From assembly GCF_017834145.1 (NCBI RefSeq), contig NZ_JAFIDA010000001.1:2046001-2110000 (forward strand): a DNA stretch of 64,000 nucleotides, given 5' to 3'. Below the pieces are notes generated by a model. That model had not been told where the DNA came from and did no database searches. It saw nothing but the letters and a program-made list of their open reading frames with translations. The stretch comes from Leucobacter exalbidus. Its GTDB lineage: Bacteria > Actinomycetota > Actinomycetes > Actinomycetales > Microbacteriaceae. Position numbers and translations under genes: made by a program. Positions 36,501-44,972 of the stretch are shown in pieces. The stretch's first letter is position 1, and every line of letters begins with the position of its first letter.

Positions 36501-37289
36501 GCCACGCTCTCGCTCAACCGAGCCACGAGCGATGTGCGCGTCGAACGGCAGCCCGTTGGCGGTTGGAACGACGCCGGCATGGGGCTCGCGCCGCTCTCGG
36601 CCGGCCCCAATCGGCTCGTCACCCTCGGGTCGTGGCGGTTGCGGCCGGGCACCCCCAGCAGCACGCTGCACCTGCGCGGTCTGGCCCCGCAGGTCACCCA
36701 GCTCATCGAAACGATGCAGCCCGAGCTCTCATACGACGACTTCGATGAGCTGCGACGTGCGGCGCTCGCAGACTCGCTCGCGTGGCGCACCAGCTTCGCC
36801 CCCGACCGCGACACCGCGGGCCTCGGCACCGAACGCAACATGCTGCGCTACCACCCCGTGCCCTCGCTGATCAGGCTTTCTGAGGGCGCCCGCGTGGTGG
36901 AGCTCGTGCGCGTGATCGCGGTGGCGCTGCTCGTGGATGCCCCCATCACGGTGTCGACGGGGGAGGAATTACCCGCATCGCTCGCCATTCACCTCTACAA
37001 AAACGGCATCGAAGTGTCACAAGAGGGTGACGACGAATGGGTCGAGGCGGCGCTGGCCACCAAGGATGTGCCGCACGAAGCGTTCGAGCGACGCGTGCGC
37101 CTCATCGGAGGGGATGCCGAGCACCACGCGGCCGAGTTTGGCGGGCGCGACCTCGTCGCGCTGTGGGCCGAGCCGGTCACGATGGCTGGGCCGGTCGAAA
37201 TTTTGTCGCTCGTGCGCGAACAAGCTGTGTCGGCTCGTGCACATCGGCACGGGCTCGCGGTGCCCGTGCCGGGGCTCGACGCGCGCTAG
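33531..37289 (+). CDS. PutA-fold protein (proline/P5C dehydrogenase-like), apparently catalytically inactive
   Basis: A 1252-residue protein with the two-domain plan of bifunctional proline dehydrogenase / glutamate-semialdehyde dehydrogenase. Residues of about 30-430 align with a proline dehydrogenase barrel, and residues of about 570-1100 with an aldehyde dehydrogenase, recognised by LNRATSDVRVERQPVGGW near 1000. Hallmark catalytic residues seem lost: the KGA-type strand reads EASISVGG near 278, the YLVRRL-type helix reads YNGAIDLLVPL near 401, and the aldehyde dehydrogenase cysteine segment reads SLLARANQVIVVG near 795. A low-complexity linker rich in Asp and Arg lies near 885. TACAGT ends six bases before the ATG. 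Possibly a regulatory or degenerate paralogue; it is full length and without stops. Confidence 0.75.
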   Translation: MPAVVITAEPFWDELVDRALARATAWNATSRDLFAGVTGDPEGVEFTRRLFELLLGDDDAVTSALELKRLAPEAPASMPAPDRLLLRAGGAVSLGLPWAVMPVVRRWLRDRLTHLVLATRSPGAIAEALRRHTDARVMPVVRPLGDRVIGPAGVARETARLIALASMPAVTHLVVDPARLVPGGSDWSADADAAATACALRPILLAALEHHTAVLIEPTSVRWARLIPTILELALVDSVFDRLRVGVGIFAELPESRELYSQVSRWALRRVADGGAPVEASISVGGVAAHERVSAVRSGLPVPVVEDDVAIAAQQLALIELALHAGRAAALRPIIATEDPLIIAAAIEAAAKLGSHDLFSVRMRAGVAPGFAERLAAERRVAGTPEIPEVRVCLPVTDPREYNGAIDLLVPLAFEGAARAPEREEARETVFRDAAVLACRDARTSHRTQSRSREWDPTERDSALFYRAPDEAARFDTGGLTAAVLGLTRGETGEIVLTEVTEARAIPVVSATGFANEPDTDASRAENRDWARRIVTLARADVAAAAGADVVDEARVPGAGGAANDPDPAASHAIDTVDALTAAARWRRLGHGQRAIHLRRLALGAVAARDRLLRTLIAETGAPVRDIDAEIGRIVDAARYTGQLAEGLAAVRGATFTPDELALVTGDAWAGIAAHAEAVLAALGAGSGVLWVAPASLAQSARALLEEWAAAGLPAGSVTLEVLTHPEQLAELDEVGGVDRAIVLGDRSAATALAHRRPELTVEGRFLARGSIIVMPSAELSHAVDDVIASAFTGSLLARANQVIVVGSVGRVRRFTQALADAVRSLRVGDSSRSLAGDSTGEGGEHDPLAAWVGPLPVPPTAAQLRALTTLERGERWAQQPEPLAGDTGSDADRDRSRDRDRGPDSDGHRDPGEAHAASGRLRRPGVRAGVAAHSPFWAAAAGLPVIGVVHAHTLAEGIRIQNSAGSGAVAGLQSTSPSEVGVWLENAEAATLSLNRATSDVRVERQPVGGWNDAGMGLAPLSAGPNRLVTLGSWRLRPGTPSSTLHLRGLAPQVTQLIETMQPELSYDDFDELRRAALADSLAWRTSFAPDRDTAGLGTERNMLRYHPVPSLIRLSEGARVVELVRVIAVALLVDAPITVSTGEELPASLAIHLYKNGIEVSQEGDDEWVEAALATKDVPHEAFERRVRLIGGDAEHHAAEFGGRDLVALWAEPVTMAGPVEILSLVREQAVSARAHRHGLAVPVPGLDAR
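35223..35232. repeat. GATCCGGATC palindrome, copy 7 (inside PutA-like gene)
   Basis: Exact copy in the inter-domain linker of the PutA-like gene, read as Asp-Pro-Asp. Confidence 0.8.
36404..36413. repeat. GATCCGGATC palindrome, copy 8 (inside PutA-like gene)
   Basis: Exact copy in the second half of the PutA-like gene, read in a different frame from copy 7, as Ile-Arg-Ile. Confidence 0.8.
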
Positions 37290-37768
37290 CGAATACGCAT
37301 CTCGACGTGCGGAATATCGTCTTCGAGAAACACGTCACCGGTGACGCGAAACCCAAACCGGGCGTACCAATCAGCGAGGTGCGCCTGCGCATGAATTCTG
37401 ATGGCGGCCGTGCCGCAGTGCGCAATCGCTGCCCGCAGCAGTGCTCCCGCGGCGCCGCGACCGCGCCAGGCGGGGGCGGTAACGACGCGGCCAATGCTCA
37501 TGAGCCCCGCCTCATCTGCGGTTTCGTCGAGAATGCGCACCGAGGTGGCGATCTCGCCTGCTGGCCCCTCGGCCCACATCTGTAAGCATCCGGGCTCGAG
37601 ATCGCGGCCATCAAGATCGAGATACACGCAGTTCTGCTCAACCACGAAGATCTCTTGGCGCAGCTTCGCGATCGCGTAAAAGGTGCGCGCGGGCAGCTCA
37701 TCGAGGCTCTCAGTGATGCGCAGCGTGAGGCCGTCGGGCAGCTCGATCTGGTCGGGTGTGATGCTCAT
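37286..37768 (-). CDS. ElaA-like GNAT acetyltransferase
   Basis: A 160-residue GNAT protein of the ElaA group: YAIAKLRQEIFVVEQNCVYLDLDGRD at the N-terminus, then the acetyl-CoA loop RGRGAAGALL near residue 110 and the final HAQAHLADWYARFGFRV. The substrate is unknown. The start is ATG at 37768 (MSITPDQIEL); no ribosome site is seen. Its stop shares the palindromic CTAG with the stop of the convergent PutA-like gene, so the two genes overlap by four bases. Confidence 0.88.
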   Translation of the reverse strand: MSITPDQIELPDGLTLRITESLDELPARTFYAIAKLRQEIFVVEQNCVYLDLDGRDLEPGCLQMWAEGPAGEIATSVRILDETADEAGLMSIGRVVTAPAWRGRGAAGALLRAAIAHCGTAAIRIHAQAHLADWYARFGFRVTGDVFLEDDIPHVEMRIR

Positions 37769-37860
37769 GAAGCAAGTGTGCCACGCCCATGTGCACTCGA
37801 TTTCCATTCAGGGGCTCGAGCCGGTATCTTTAATTCTGGTTGTGCATGCACGATCATTTT

Positions 37861-37944
37861 GGCGGATTGCCCGAGCGGCCAAAGGGAGCTGACTGTAAAT
37901 CAGCCGCGCAAGCTACGTGAGTTCGAATCTCGCATCCGCCACCA
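37861..37944 (+). tRNA. tRNA-Tyr (GTA anticodon)
   Basis: An 84-nt tRNA with the terminal CCA encoded. The acceptor stem GGCGGAT/ATCCGCC is perfect, the anticodon stem is GCTGA/TCAGC with loop CTGTAAA (anticodon GTA), there is a long class-II variable arm, and the T-loop reads TTCGAAT. A T-rich terminator follows within four bases. Confidence 0.96.
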
Positions 37945-37947
37945 AGT

Positions 37948-37982
37948 AAAACCCGATCAGATCTCATCTGGTCGGGTTTTTT
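37948..37982 (+). terminator. Rho-independent terminator of tRNA-Tyr
   Basis: AAACCCGATCAGAT pairs with ATCTGGTCGGGTTT (one G-T pair) around a CTC loop and runs into TTTTTT. A partial copy of the right arm (CTCATCTGGTC) recurs 30 bases downstream. Confidence 0.9.
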
Positions 37983-38078
37983 GGTACCCGCTCTCATCTG
38001 GTCAGGCGGGGCGCCTACCGCGAGATACGATGACGACGACGCCTGACACGGTCGTCACCTCGATGCGAAGGAGCCCCC

Positions 38079-38453
38079 ATGGAAACCGCCCCGATTCTTG
38101 CTTGGACGTTGCGCAACGAAATTGCCATTCCGCAAGATGTCATCTCGCTGCTGCTGGAGGGCGAGCAGGCGGTGGCCTCGTTCCAAACTTTTCGAGACTC
38201 TGCGACCTTTACGACGAAACGACTCATCGTGCGTGATGCCCAGGGCATGACCGGCAAAAAGGTTGAGGTGTACTCGCTGCCCTACAGCTCAATCAACATG
38301 TGGTCGTCAGAGAACGCTGGCGGAATTTTGGACCGCGACGGCGAGATTGAACTCTGGACGCGTGCGGGGCACATCAAGGTGAAGCTCGGTAAGGGCGCCG
38401 ATGTGCGACGCATCGACAGCCTGATCGCGTGGGCCGTGTTGCAGTCTCACTAA
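38079..38453 (+). CDS. Bacterial PH-domain protein
   Basis: A 124-residue single-domain protein matching the YvbH-like bacterial pleckstrin-homology family: LLEGEQAVASFQTFRDSATFTTKRLIVRD, then EVYSLPYSSINMWSSENA and GHIKVKLGKGADVRRIDSLIAWAVL. The family is soluble and its partner is unknown. A TACGAT box upstream and GAAGGAG before the ATG give an ordinary led message. A hairpin terminator follows. Confidence 0.88.
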   Translation: METAPILAWTLRNEIAIPQDVISLLLEGEQAVASFQTFRDSATFTTKRLIVRDAQGMTGKKVEVYSLPYSSINMWSSENAGGILDRDGEIELWTRAGHIKVKLGKGADVRRIDSLIAWAVLQSH

Positions 38454-38464
38454 CGGCCTGACTC

Positions 38465-38491
38465 CCCGGCAGCGCGCGGGCCGCTGCCGGG
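38465..38491 (+). terminator. Terminator after the PH-domain gene
   Basis: Perfect 10-bp stem CCCGGCAGCG (38465-38474) with CGCTGCCGGG (38482-38491). Confidence 0.75.
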
Positions 38492-38632
38492 CTGGCAGCT
38501 TCGCCCCCTGTGGGCGGGCGCAGCCGTGCAAAAGTACGCGCGCCGGGGTGTTGACGCGGGGCTAAGGTTCATGAGGTAGGCAGGCGCACTGTGGCGCCCG
38601 CCTGGATCACCGGAGATCCGGAAGGAAACATC

Positions 38633-40141
38633 ATGAATGACACACCCAAACCTGCGCACCTCGCCGATGAGGAGCATCTCGCCGTTCTCGGCTACGAAGG
38701 CAAGTTTGACCGCTCCATGAGCCTGTGGGCGAACTTCGCCCTCGGGTTCACCTACCTCTCGCCGCTCGTGGGCGTTTATTCGCTGCTCGCGATCGCCCTG
38801 TCGACCGGTGGCCCGCCCTCGATCTGGTGGATCGTGATCGTCGCCTGCGGGCAACTGCTCGTTTCGCTCGTGTTCGGCGAGATCGTCTCGCAGTTTCCCA
38901 TTCACGGCGGCATCTACCCCTGGGCGCGCAGGCTGTGGGGCCGCCGCTACGCCTGGATGGCCGCGTGGGTCTACATCTGGGCGATGATCGTCACGATCAC
39001 CTCGGTGGCCGAGTTTGGCGCGGGCTTCGTCACGAGCCTGCTGGGCATCGAACTCACCCCGCTGTCAACGCTGATCACCGCCCTCGGGCTGCTGCTTTTG
39101 GCCCTCGCCATCAACTTCACCGGCACCAAATCGCTTGCGCGTATCGCCCGCCTGGGCCTCTTCGCCGAACTCATCGGTGTCATCGGGCTCGGGCTCTACC
39201 TGCTGCTCTTTCAGCGCGTGCATGACTTCTCGGTGTTCTTCGACACCATGGGCACCGCGGGCGACGGCTCATACCTGCCCGTGTTCATGGCCTCGGCGCT
39301 CGCCGGCCTGTTCTTGTTCTACGGCTTCGAAGCGTGCGGCGATGTCGCAGAAGAGGTGGCTGATCCGGCGCGACGCATTCCCCGCGCCATGATCATGACT
39401 ATTCTCGTGGGCGCCGTATCTGCGCTGTTCTCCTTCGGCGGCTACGTGCTGGCCGCCCCCAACCTGGAAGACATCGTGGCGGGCAAGGTCGCCGACCCGA
39501 TCCCCGCGATCCTCGAGGCAACCCTCGGCACGGTGGGCGCCAAGGCATTCTTGGTGATCGCCGTGCTCGCGTTCATCTCGTGCGTGCTGAGCCTGCAGGC
39601 CGCCGCCAGCCGCCTGCTCTACTCCTTCGCGCGCGACGGCATGCTGCCCGGCTACAAGTGGCTGTCGCAGGTGTCGCCCCGCACCAAGGTGCCCAACAAC
39701 GCGTTGATCGTGGCGTGCACGGTGCCCGCGCTGATCTGCGTGCTGATCTTCGTCAACGACGGCATTCTCGTGGCCGTCACGTCGTTTGCGATCCTCGGCA
39801 TCTACCTGTCGTTCCAGATGGTCGTGCTCGCCAGCCTGAAGCAGCGGCTGCAGGGGTGGAAGCCCGCAGGCCCCTTCAACCTGCGCACCGCCGGCTTCGT
39901 GATTAACGTGCTCGCGCTGGCCTACGGCATCTTCGCCATGGTGCTGCTGGCGACACCTGGCAGCTCGGGCGATTTCTTTGCCGATCACATCGTGTTGATC
40001 GGCCTGGGCGTGGTGCTCGTGACCGGGTTCGCATACCTGTTTATCGCCCGCCCCGACGTGAAGTCAGATGCGCCGCAGGGCGACGCGAAGGTCGTCGCAG
40101 ACGAGATTCGTCGCCGCACCGGGCAGATCTCAGTGCGGTAG
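38633..40141 (+). CDS. APC-family amino-acid/polyamine permease
   Basis: A 502-residue amino-acid permease of the APC superfamily with about twelve membrane helices. Family stretches: NFALGFTYLSPLVGVYSLL (helix 1), IHGGIYPWARRLWGRRYAW (the conserved GGxYxWA region), FYGFEACGDVAEEVADPARRIPRAM and ARDGMLPGYKWLSQVSPRTKVP. It resembles GABA/choline-type permeases, but its substrate is unknown. The ATG at 38633 has ribosome site GGAAGGAA; upstream extension is unlikely. A very long hairpin terminator follows. The nearby aldehyde dehydrogenase could act in the same amine or GABA pathway, which is inference. Confidence 0.9.
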   Translation: MNDTPKPAHLADEEHLAVLGYEGKFDRSMSLWANFALGFTYLSPLVGVYSLLAIALSTGGPPSIWWIVIVACGQLLVSLVFGEIVSQFPIHGGIYPWARRLWGRRYAWMAAWVYIWAMIVTITSVAEFGAGFVTSLLGIELTPLSTLITALGLLLLALAINFTGTKSLARIARLGLFAELIGVIGLGLYLLLFQRVHDFSVFFDTMGTAGDGSYLPVFMASALAGLFLFYGFEACGDVAEEVADPARRIPRAMIMTILVGAVSALFSFGGYVLAAPNLEDIVAGKVADPIPAILEATLGTVGAKAFLVIAVLAFISCVLSLQAAASRLLYSFARDGMLPGYKWLSQVSPRTKVPNNALIVACTVPALICVLIFVNDGILVAVTSFAILGIYLSFQMVVLASLKQRLQGWKPAGPFNLRTAGFVINVLALAYGIFAMVLLATPGSSGDFFADHIVLIGLGVVLVTGFAYLFIARPDVKSDAPQGDAKVVADEIRRRTGQISVR

Positions 40142-40180
40142 CCACCAGGCTGCAACCGAGCCGCTTTGCGGCAGCACAAA

Positions 40181-40236
40181 CGCAGCGAGGGCCGCTGCCG
40201 ACCGGAGTGATCCGGTGGGCAGCGGCCCTCGCTGCG
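40181..40236. terminator. Long perfect hairpin after the APC permease
   Basis: A perfect 19-bp stem (40181-40199 with 40218-40236), extended inside by ACCGG/CCGGT. It follows the permease gene by 40 bases. Confidence 0.85.
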
Positions 40237-40390
40237 TGCGTTCAGCGGTGCCGACGCGTGGTGTGAAGCGGCATGCCCAGATCGCTCTTCAGCGGCAGAA
40301 ACCCGTGAGAATCCCCCGATGAAAAGGGGTCAGGCATGCAAAAATCGCCTGGTGTGACAGCTCAGCTGGTACACCAGGGCGACTCAAAAA

Positions 40391-40585
40391 TTATGCGAAA
40401 CGGCCGCGCAGCTCGGCTGCGTGGCGAATGTCTCCCTCGAGGGAAGCCAACTGCTCGTCTGAGAGGCTGCCACGCTTCTTAGCGGCGTCGAGGCGCTCAA
40501 GGCCGTTTTCTACTTCTTGGTCGAGCCCGTCGGTGACGAGGCGCTGCACGCTGTCAGGCAGACGTTGAAAGCTGGAAGTGTCCAT
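40391..40585 (-). CDS. Small hypothetical protein (64 residues)
   Basis: I do not recognise a family. The 64-residue product (MDTSSFQRLPDSV..., ending LRGRFA) is helical and charged with a repeated Leu pattern, and looks like a small soluble coil. The start at 40585 is supported by TATTCT ending six bases before the ATG with no ribosome site, the same pattern as in the other leaderless genes here. The gene is divergent from the hydroxyacid dehydrogenase gene. Confidence 0.6.
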   Translation of the reverse strand: MDTSSFQRLPDSVQRLVTDGLDQEVENGLERLDAAKKRGSLSDEQLASLEGDIRHAAELRGRFA

Positions 40586-40776
40586 GTGGTCAGAATACCC
40601 CGAACTGGCCCCCAGATGCTGCACCAAGTTGTTAAGCACCAAATGTCGTGCTGTGTTCTCGGTGCACAAACAACCTCTGTGCGATGAATATTGCGATGCA
40701 ATGGGTGAGCGAAATTGCGTGACTCTCGCCGGTTGGTGCACCCGCGCGAGGGCGAACGCTCGGTAGACTCGCGCTT

Positions 40777-41724
40777 ATGAGCGAATTCGTCGTGTCACTG
40801 CCGAGCGATCCTGGTCTTCTTGAGGCCGTACAACACACGCTGGGGGAGACCCCCAACGTGCGATTTGTTGAGTGGGACTTAATTACCCCAGCACCCGCTG
40901 ACTCAATAAACATTGTTGTTCCTCCCTATTGGGGCGGAGCGCGCAGGCTTGCGAATCTCGCCGCGGTGAACCCGCAGCTCGTGCAGTGGCAGTCGATCGG
41001 TTACAACGGTGTAGGGGATCACCTGCCCGAGGGCCTGCCGTTCGCAAACGCGAGCAGCGTGCACGAAGCCTCGACCGCTGAGCTAGCGCTCGGCCTCACC
41101 CTCGCCTCGCAGCGCGGCATCGACGCGTTTGTGCGCCAGGCCACGACTCACACTTGGGATCTGCGCTCGTACCCGAGCCTCGCCGATCGGCGCGTGCTGA
41201 TCGTCGGCTACGGCGGCGTCAGCAAGGCCATCGAGGCCCGGCTCGCCGGCTTCGAGGTTGATGTGACCCGGATCGCGCGCACCGCGCGCCAAGACACCTC
41301 ACTCACGGGCGCATCGGTGCCCGTGCACGGCATGGACGAGCTGAAGGCGTGCCTGGCCAATGCCGAGATTGTGATTTTGGCGGTGCCGCTGACGGCTGAG
41401 ACGACGAGCCTGCTGGGCGCCGACGAACTCGCCGCGCTGCCCGATGGCGCACTGATCGTCAACGTCGCGCGCGGCCCCGTGGTCAACACTGACGCGCTCA
41501 TGGCTGAGCTCAACGCCGGCCGGTTGCGCGCGGCGCTCGACGTCACCGACCCCGAGCCGTTGCCCGCCGACCACCCGCTGTGGGACTGCCCCAACCTCAT
41601 CGTCACGCCCCACGCTGGCGGCGACTCGAGCGCGATGCTGCCCCGCATGTCGGCGCTCATCACCCGCCAGATCACGCACCTGCTGGCCGGCGAGTCCCCC
41701 GAAAACCTCGTGCAGGTCGGTTAG
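40777..41724 (+). CDS. D-2-hydroxyacid dehydrogenase
   Basis: A 315-residue NAD(P)-dependent dehydrogenase of the D-isomer-specific family. The nucleotide motif is VLIVGYGGVSKAIEARLAG, where the last glycine of GxGxxG is replaced (G-x-G-x-x-S). The catalytic Arg (VNVARGPVV), Glu (DPEPLP) and His (VTPHAGG) are all present, so activity is expected. The N-terminal substrate domain is divergent and the substrate is unknown. TAGACT ends seven bases before the ATG, so a leaderless message is likely. A terminator hairpin follows. Confidence 0.9.
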   Translation: MSEFVVSLPSDPGLLEAVQHTLGETPNVRFVEWDLITPAPADSINIVVPPYWGGARRLANLAAVNPQLVQWQSIGYNGVGDHLPEGLPFANASSVHEASTAELALGLTLASQRGIDAFVRQATTHTWDLRSYPSLADRRVLIVGYGGVSKAIEARLAGFEVDVTRIARTARQDTSLTGASVPVHGMDELKACLANAEIVILAVPLTAETTSLLGADELAALPDGALIVNVARGPVVNTDALMAELNAGRLRAALDVTDPEPLPADHPLWDCPNLIVTPHAGGDSSAMLPRMSALITRQITHLLAGESPENLVQVG

Positions 41725-41741
41725 CCACGACCCACGATTCA

Positions 41742-41783
41742 CGCGCGGCAGTGACCTGAGAATCTCTCGGGAATTGCCGCGCG
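41742..41783 (+). terminator. Hairpin after the hydroxyacid dehydrogenase
   Basis: CGCGCGGCA (41742-41750) pairs with TGCCGCGCG (41775-41783). A second hairpin, ATGGTGGC (41785-41792) with GCCACCAT (41799-41806), follows in the leader of the next gene. Confidence 0.65.
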
Positions 41784-41861
41784 CATGGTGGCCTCAATGC
41801 CACCATGAAAAGCACAGGCACGGCATTCGTGCGCTGTTCACTGAGACAGGAAACGATAACA

Positions 41862-43238
41862 ATGGCGAAGTATCGAGTTCAAAACCCCGCGACGGGCGAG
41901 ATTGTCGAGACCTTCGAATCTGCAACCGATGCGCAGATCGAGCAGTCGCTCGCAAGCGCAGACGCTGTATACCGCGAGTGGCGTGAGCGCAGCGTGCAAG
42001 AGCGCGCGCAGGTCGTCAAGCGCGTGGCCGAGCTGTTTGCGGAGCGCAAAGAAGAGCTCGCCGGCATCATCGCACTCGAGATGGGCAAGTCACTCGCCGA
42101 GTCAATCGACGAGGTCGAGTTCGCGATCGAGATCATCGAGTACTACGCGGTGCACGGGCCCAACCTCATCACCGATGTTGAGATCCCCAGCACCGTTCCC
42201 GGCAAGGCCACCATCGAGCAGCTGCCCGTGGGTGCGCTTCTGGGCATCATGCCCTGGAACTTCCCGTACTACCAGGCGGCTCGCTTCGCGGCACCCAACC
42301 TGCTGCTGGGCAACACGATCCTGCTGAAGCACGCCGATGTGTGCGCGCGTTCGTCGCTCACCATTCAGGCCATCATGGAAGAGGCCGGCGTGCCCGTCGG
42401 CGGCTACCAGAACGTGTTTGCCTCGCACGACCAGATCGCCACGATGATCGCTGACCCCCGCGTGCAGGGCGTCTCGCTCACCGGATCAGAGCGTGCCGGC
42501 GCCATCATCGGCGCCCAGGCTGGCGCGCACCTGAAGAAGTGCGTGCTCGAGCTCGGCGGCATCGACCCGATGGTCGTGCTCGACTCTGACAACGTGGCAG
42601 ATGTGGCCCGCCAGGCGTGGGAGTTTCGCACCTACAACGTCGGCCAGGTGTGCAACTCGAACAAGCGCCTCATCGTGATGGATGACATCTACGACGAGTT
42701 CGTTGCCGAGCTCGTGCGCCTCGCTGAGGGCCTCACCCCCGGCGACCAGCTGAACCTGGGCGAGGGCGAATTCGTGCCGATGTCGACCCGTGCCGCGGCC
42801 GAAACGGTCAACGCGCAGGTGCAGAAGGCTGTTGCCTCGGGCGCCCGGCTGCTCGCGGGCGGCGTGCTGTCTGATGGCCCCTCGGCGCACTACTCGCCGG
42901 CCGTGCTCGTCGACGTGCCCCGCGACTCTGAGTCGTACGGCGAAGAGCTGTTTGGCCCGGTCGCCACGGTCTACCGCGTCTCGAGCGACGCTGAGGCGCT
43001 CGAACTCGCGAACGACTGCGCACTGGGCCTGGGCGGCTCGGTGTTCTCAACCGACGAGGCCCGCGCTGCACGCGTCGCCTCGAAGCTCGAGGTCGGCATG
43101 GCGCACGTCAACACGATCGCGGCTGAGGCCGCAGAGCTGCCCTTCGGCGGTGTGAAGCGCTCGGGCTTCGGCCGCGAGATGGGCCCGCTCGGCATCGGCG
43201 AATTCGCCAACAAGCGCCTCTACTTCGTCGCGAAGTAG
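41862..43238 (+). CDS. NAD(P)-dependent succinate-semialdehyde dehydrogenase family protein
   Basis: A 458-residue aldehyde dehydrogenase. Catalytic Glu is in LELGGIDP (about 230) and Cys in GQVCNSNKR (about 263); the C-terminal ELPFGGVKRSGFGREMG closes the fold. The short N-terminus and these motifs fit the bacterial SSADH branch, which oxidises succinate semialdehyde to succinate in GABA breakdown. The ATG at 41862 has AGGAAA upstream; an earlier in-frame start at 41805 lies inside a hairpin region. A strong terminator follows. Confidence 0.9.
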   Translation: MAKYRVQNPATGEIVETFESATDAQIEQSLASADAVYREWRERSVQERAQVVKRVAELFAERKEELAGIIALEMGKSLAESIDEVEFAIEIIEYYAVHGPNLITDVEIPSTVPGKATIEQLPVGALLGIMPWNFPYYQAARFAAPNLLLGNTILLKHADVCARSSLTIQAIMEEAGVPVGGYQNVFASHDQIATMIADPRVQGVSLTGSERAGAIIGAQAGAHLKKCVLELGGIDPMVVLDSDNVADVARQAWEFRTYNVGQVCNSNKRLIVMDDIYDEFVAELVRLAEGLTPGDQLNLGEGEFVPMSTRAAAETVNAQVQKAVASGARLLAGGVLSDGPSAHYSPAVLVDVPRDSESYGEELFGPVATVYRVSSDAEALELANDCALGLGGSVFSTDEARAARVASKLEVGMAHVNTIAAEAAELPFGGVKRSGFGREMGPLGIGEFANKRLYFVAK

Positions 43239-43249
43239 CGCGCTGCACT

Positions 43250-43281
43250 AACGCCCCCGCGGGAATTTCCGCGGGGGCGTT
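43250..43281 (+). terminator. Terminator after the aldehyde dehydrogenase
   Basis: Perfect 13-bp stem AACGCCCCCGCGG (43250-43262) with CCGCGGGGGCGTT (43269-43281) around GAATTT. Confidence 0.85.
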
Positions 43282-43356
43282 GTGCTGCCCTCGATCCGGG
43301 TCCTGATGCGGCCGCGATGGCGTGCGCAGCGAGCCGCGCTGCGGTCGGAATGAGCG

Positions 43357-43366
43357 GATCCGGATC
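43357..43366. repeat. GATCCGGATC palindrome, copy 9
   Basis: Exact copy in the gap between the aldehyde dehydrogenase and glyS genes. A 9-of-10 variant (GATCCGGGTC, 43293-43302) lies 55 bases before it. Confidence 0.8.
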
Positions 43367-43449
43367 ATGCCGCGCCGCCGCGACCCCGTCCTGGGCGCGC
43401 GAGCAAGCGGGCACCTGGGGCACCGGGAGCTTGCGAGAGTAGACTTGGT

Positions 43450-43482
43450 GGGGAGTGCGCCGGAATTCCGGCGTGCGTTCCC
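43450..43482 (+). promoter_or_regulatory. Leader hairpin of glyS
   Basis: The centre CGCCGGAATTCCGGCG (43458-43473) is a perfect palindrome and extends outward with G-T pairs. TAGACT at 43440-43445 is a plausible -10 box directly before it, so the hairpin would sit at the 5' end of the glyS message. I see no T-box features (no specifier domain or antiterminator), so T-box control is not supported. Confidence 0.45.
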
Positions 43483-43516
43483 AAGATCCCCGCTTGCACC
43501 TTGGAGTGAAAAGAAC

Positions 43517-44902
<1,386 letters not shown>

Positions 44903-44928
44903 CCACGCAACACGCGCGTGAAAACGAA

Positions 44929-44965
44929 TCCTCTCACCCACGTCACCAGACGCGGGTGAGAGGAT
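44929..44965 (+). terminator. Hairpin after glyS that overlaps the next ribosome site
   Basis: CCTCTCACCC (44930-44939) pairs with GGGTGAGAGG (44954-44963). The right arm contains GAGAGG, the only ribosome-site candidate of the following gene (ATG at 44973). So it can stop glyS transcription and, in read-through RNA, hide the ribosome site of the next gene. Confidence 0.7.
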
Positions 44966-44972
44966 TGTTTGT

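Noticed and set aside
37286-37289. Overlapping CTAG stop codons as a regulatory signal
   Set aside because: Tail-to-tail sharing of a palindromic stop is common and needs no special explanation.
43450-43482. T-box riboswitch before glyS
   Set aside because: No specifier loop, T-box sequence or antiterminator could be found.
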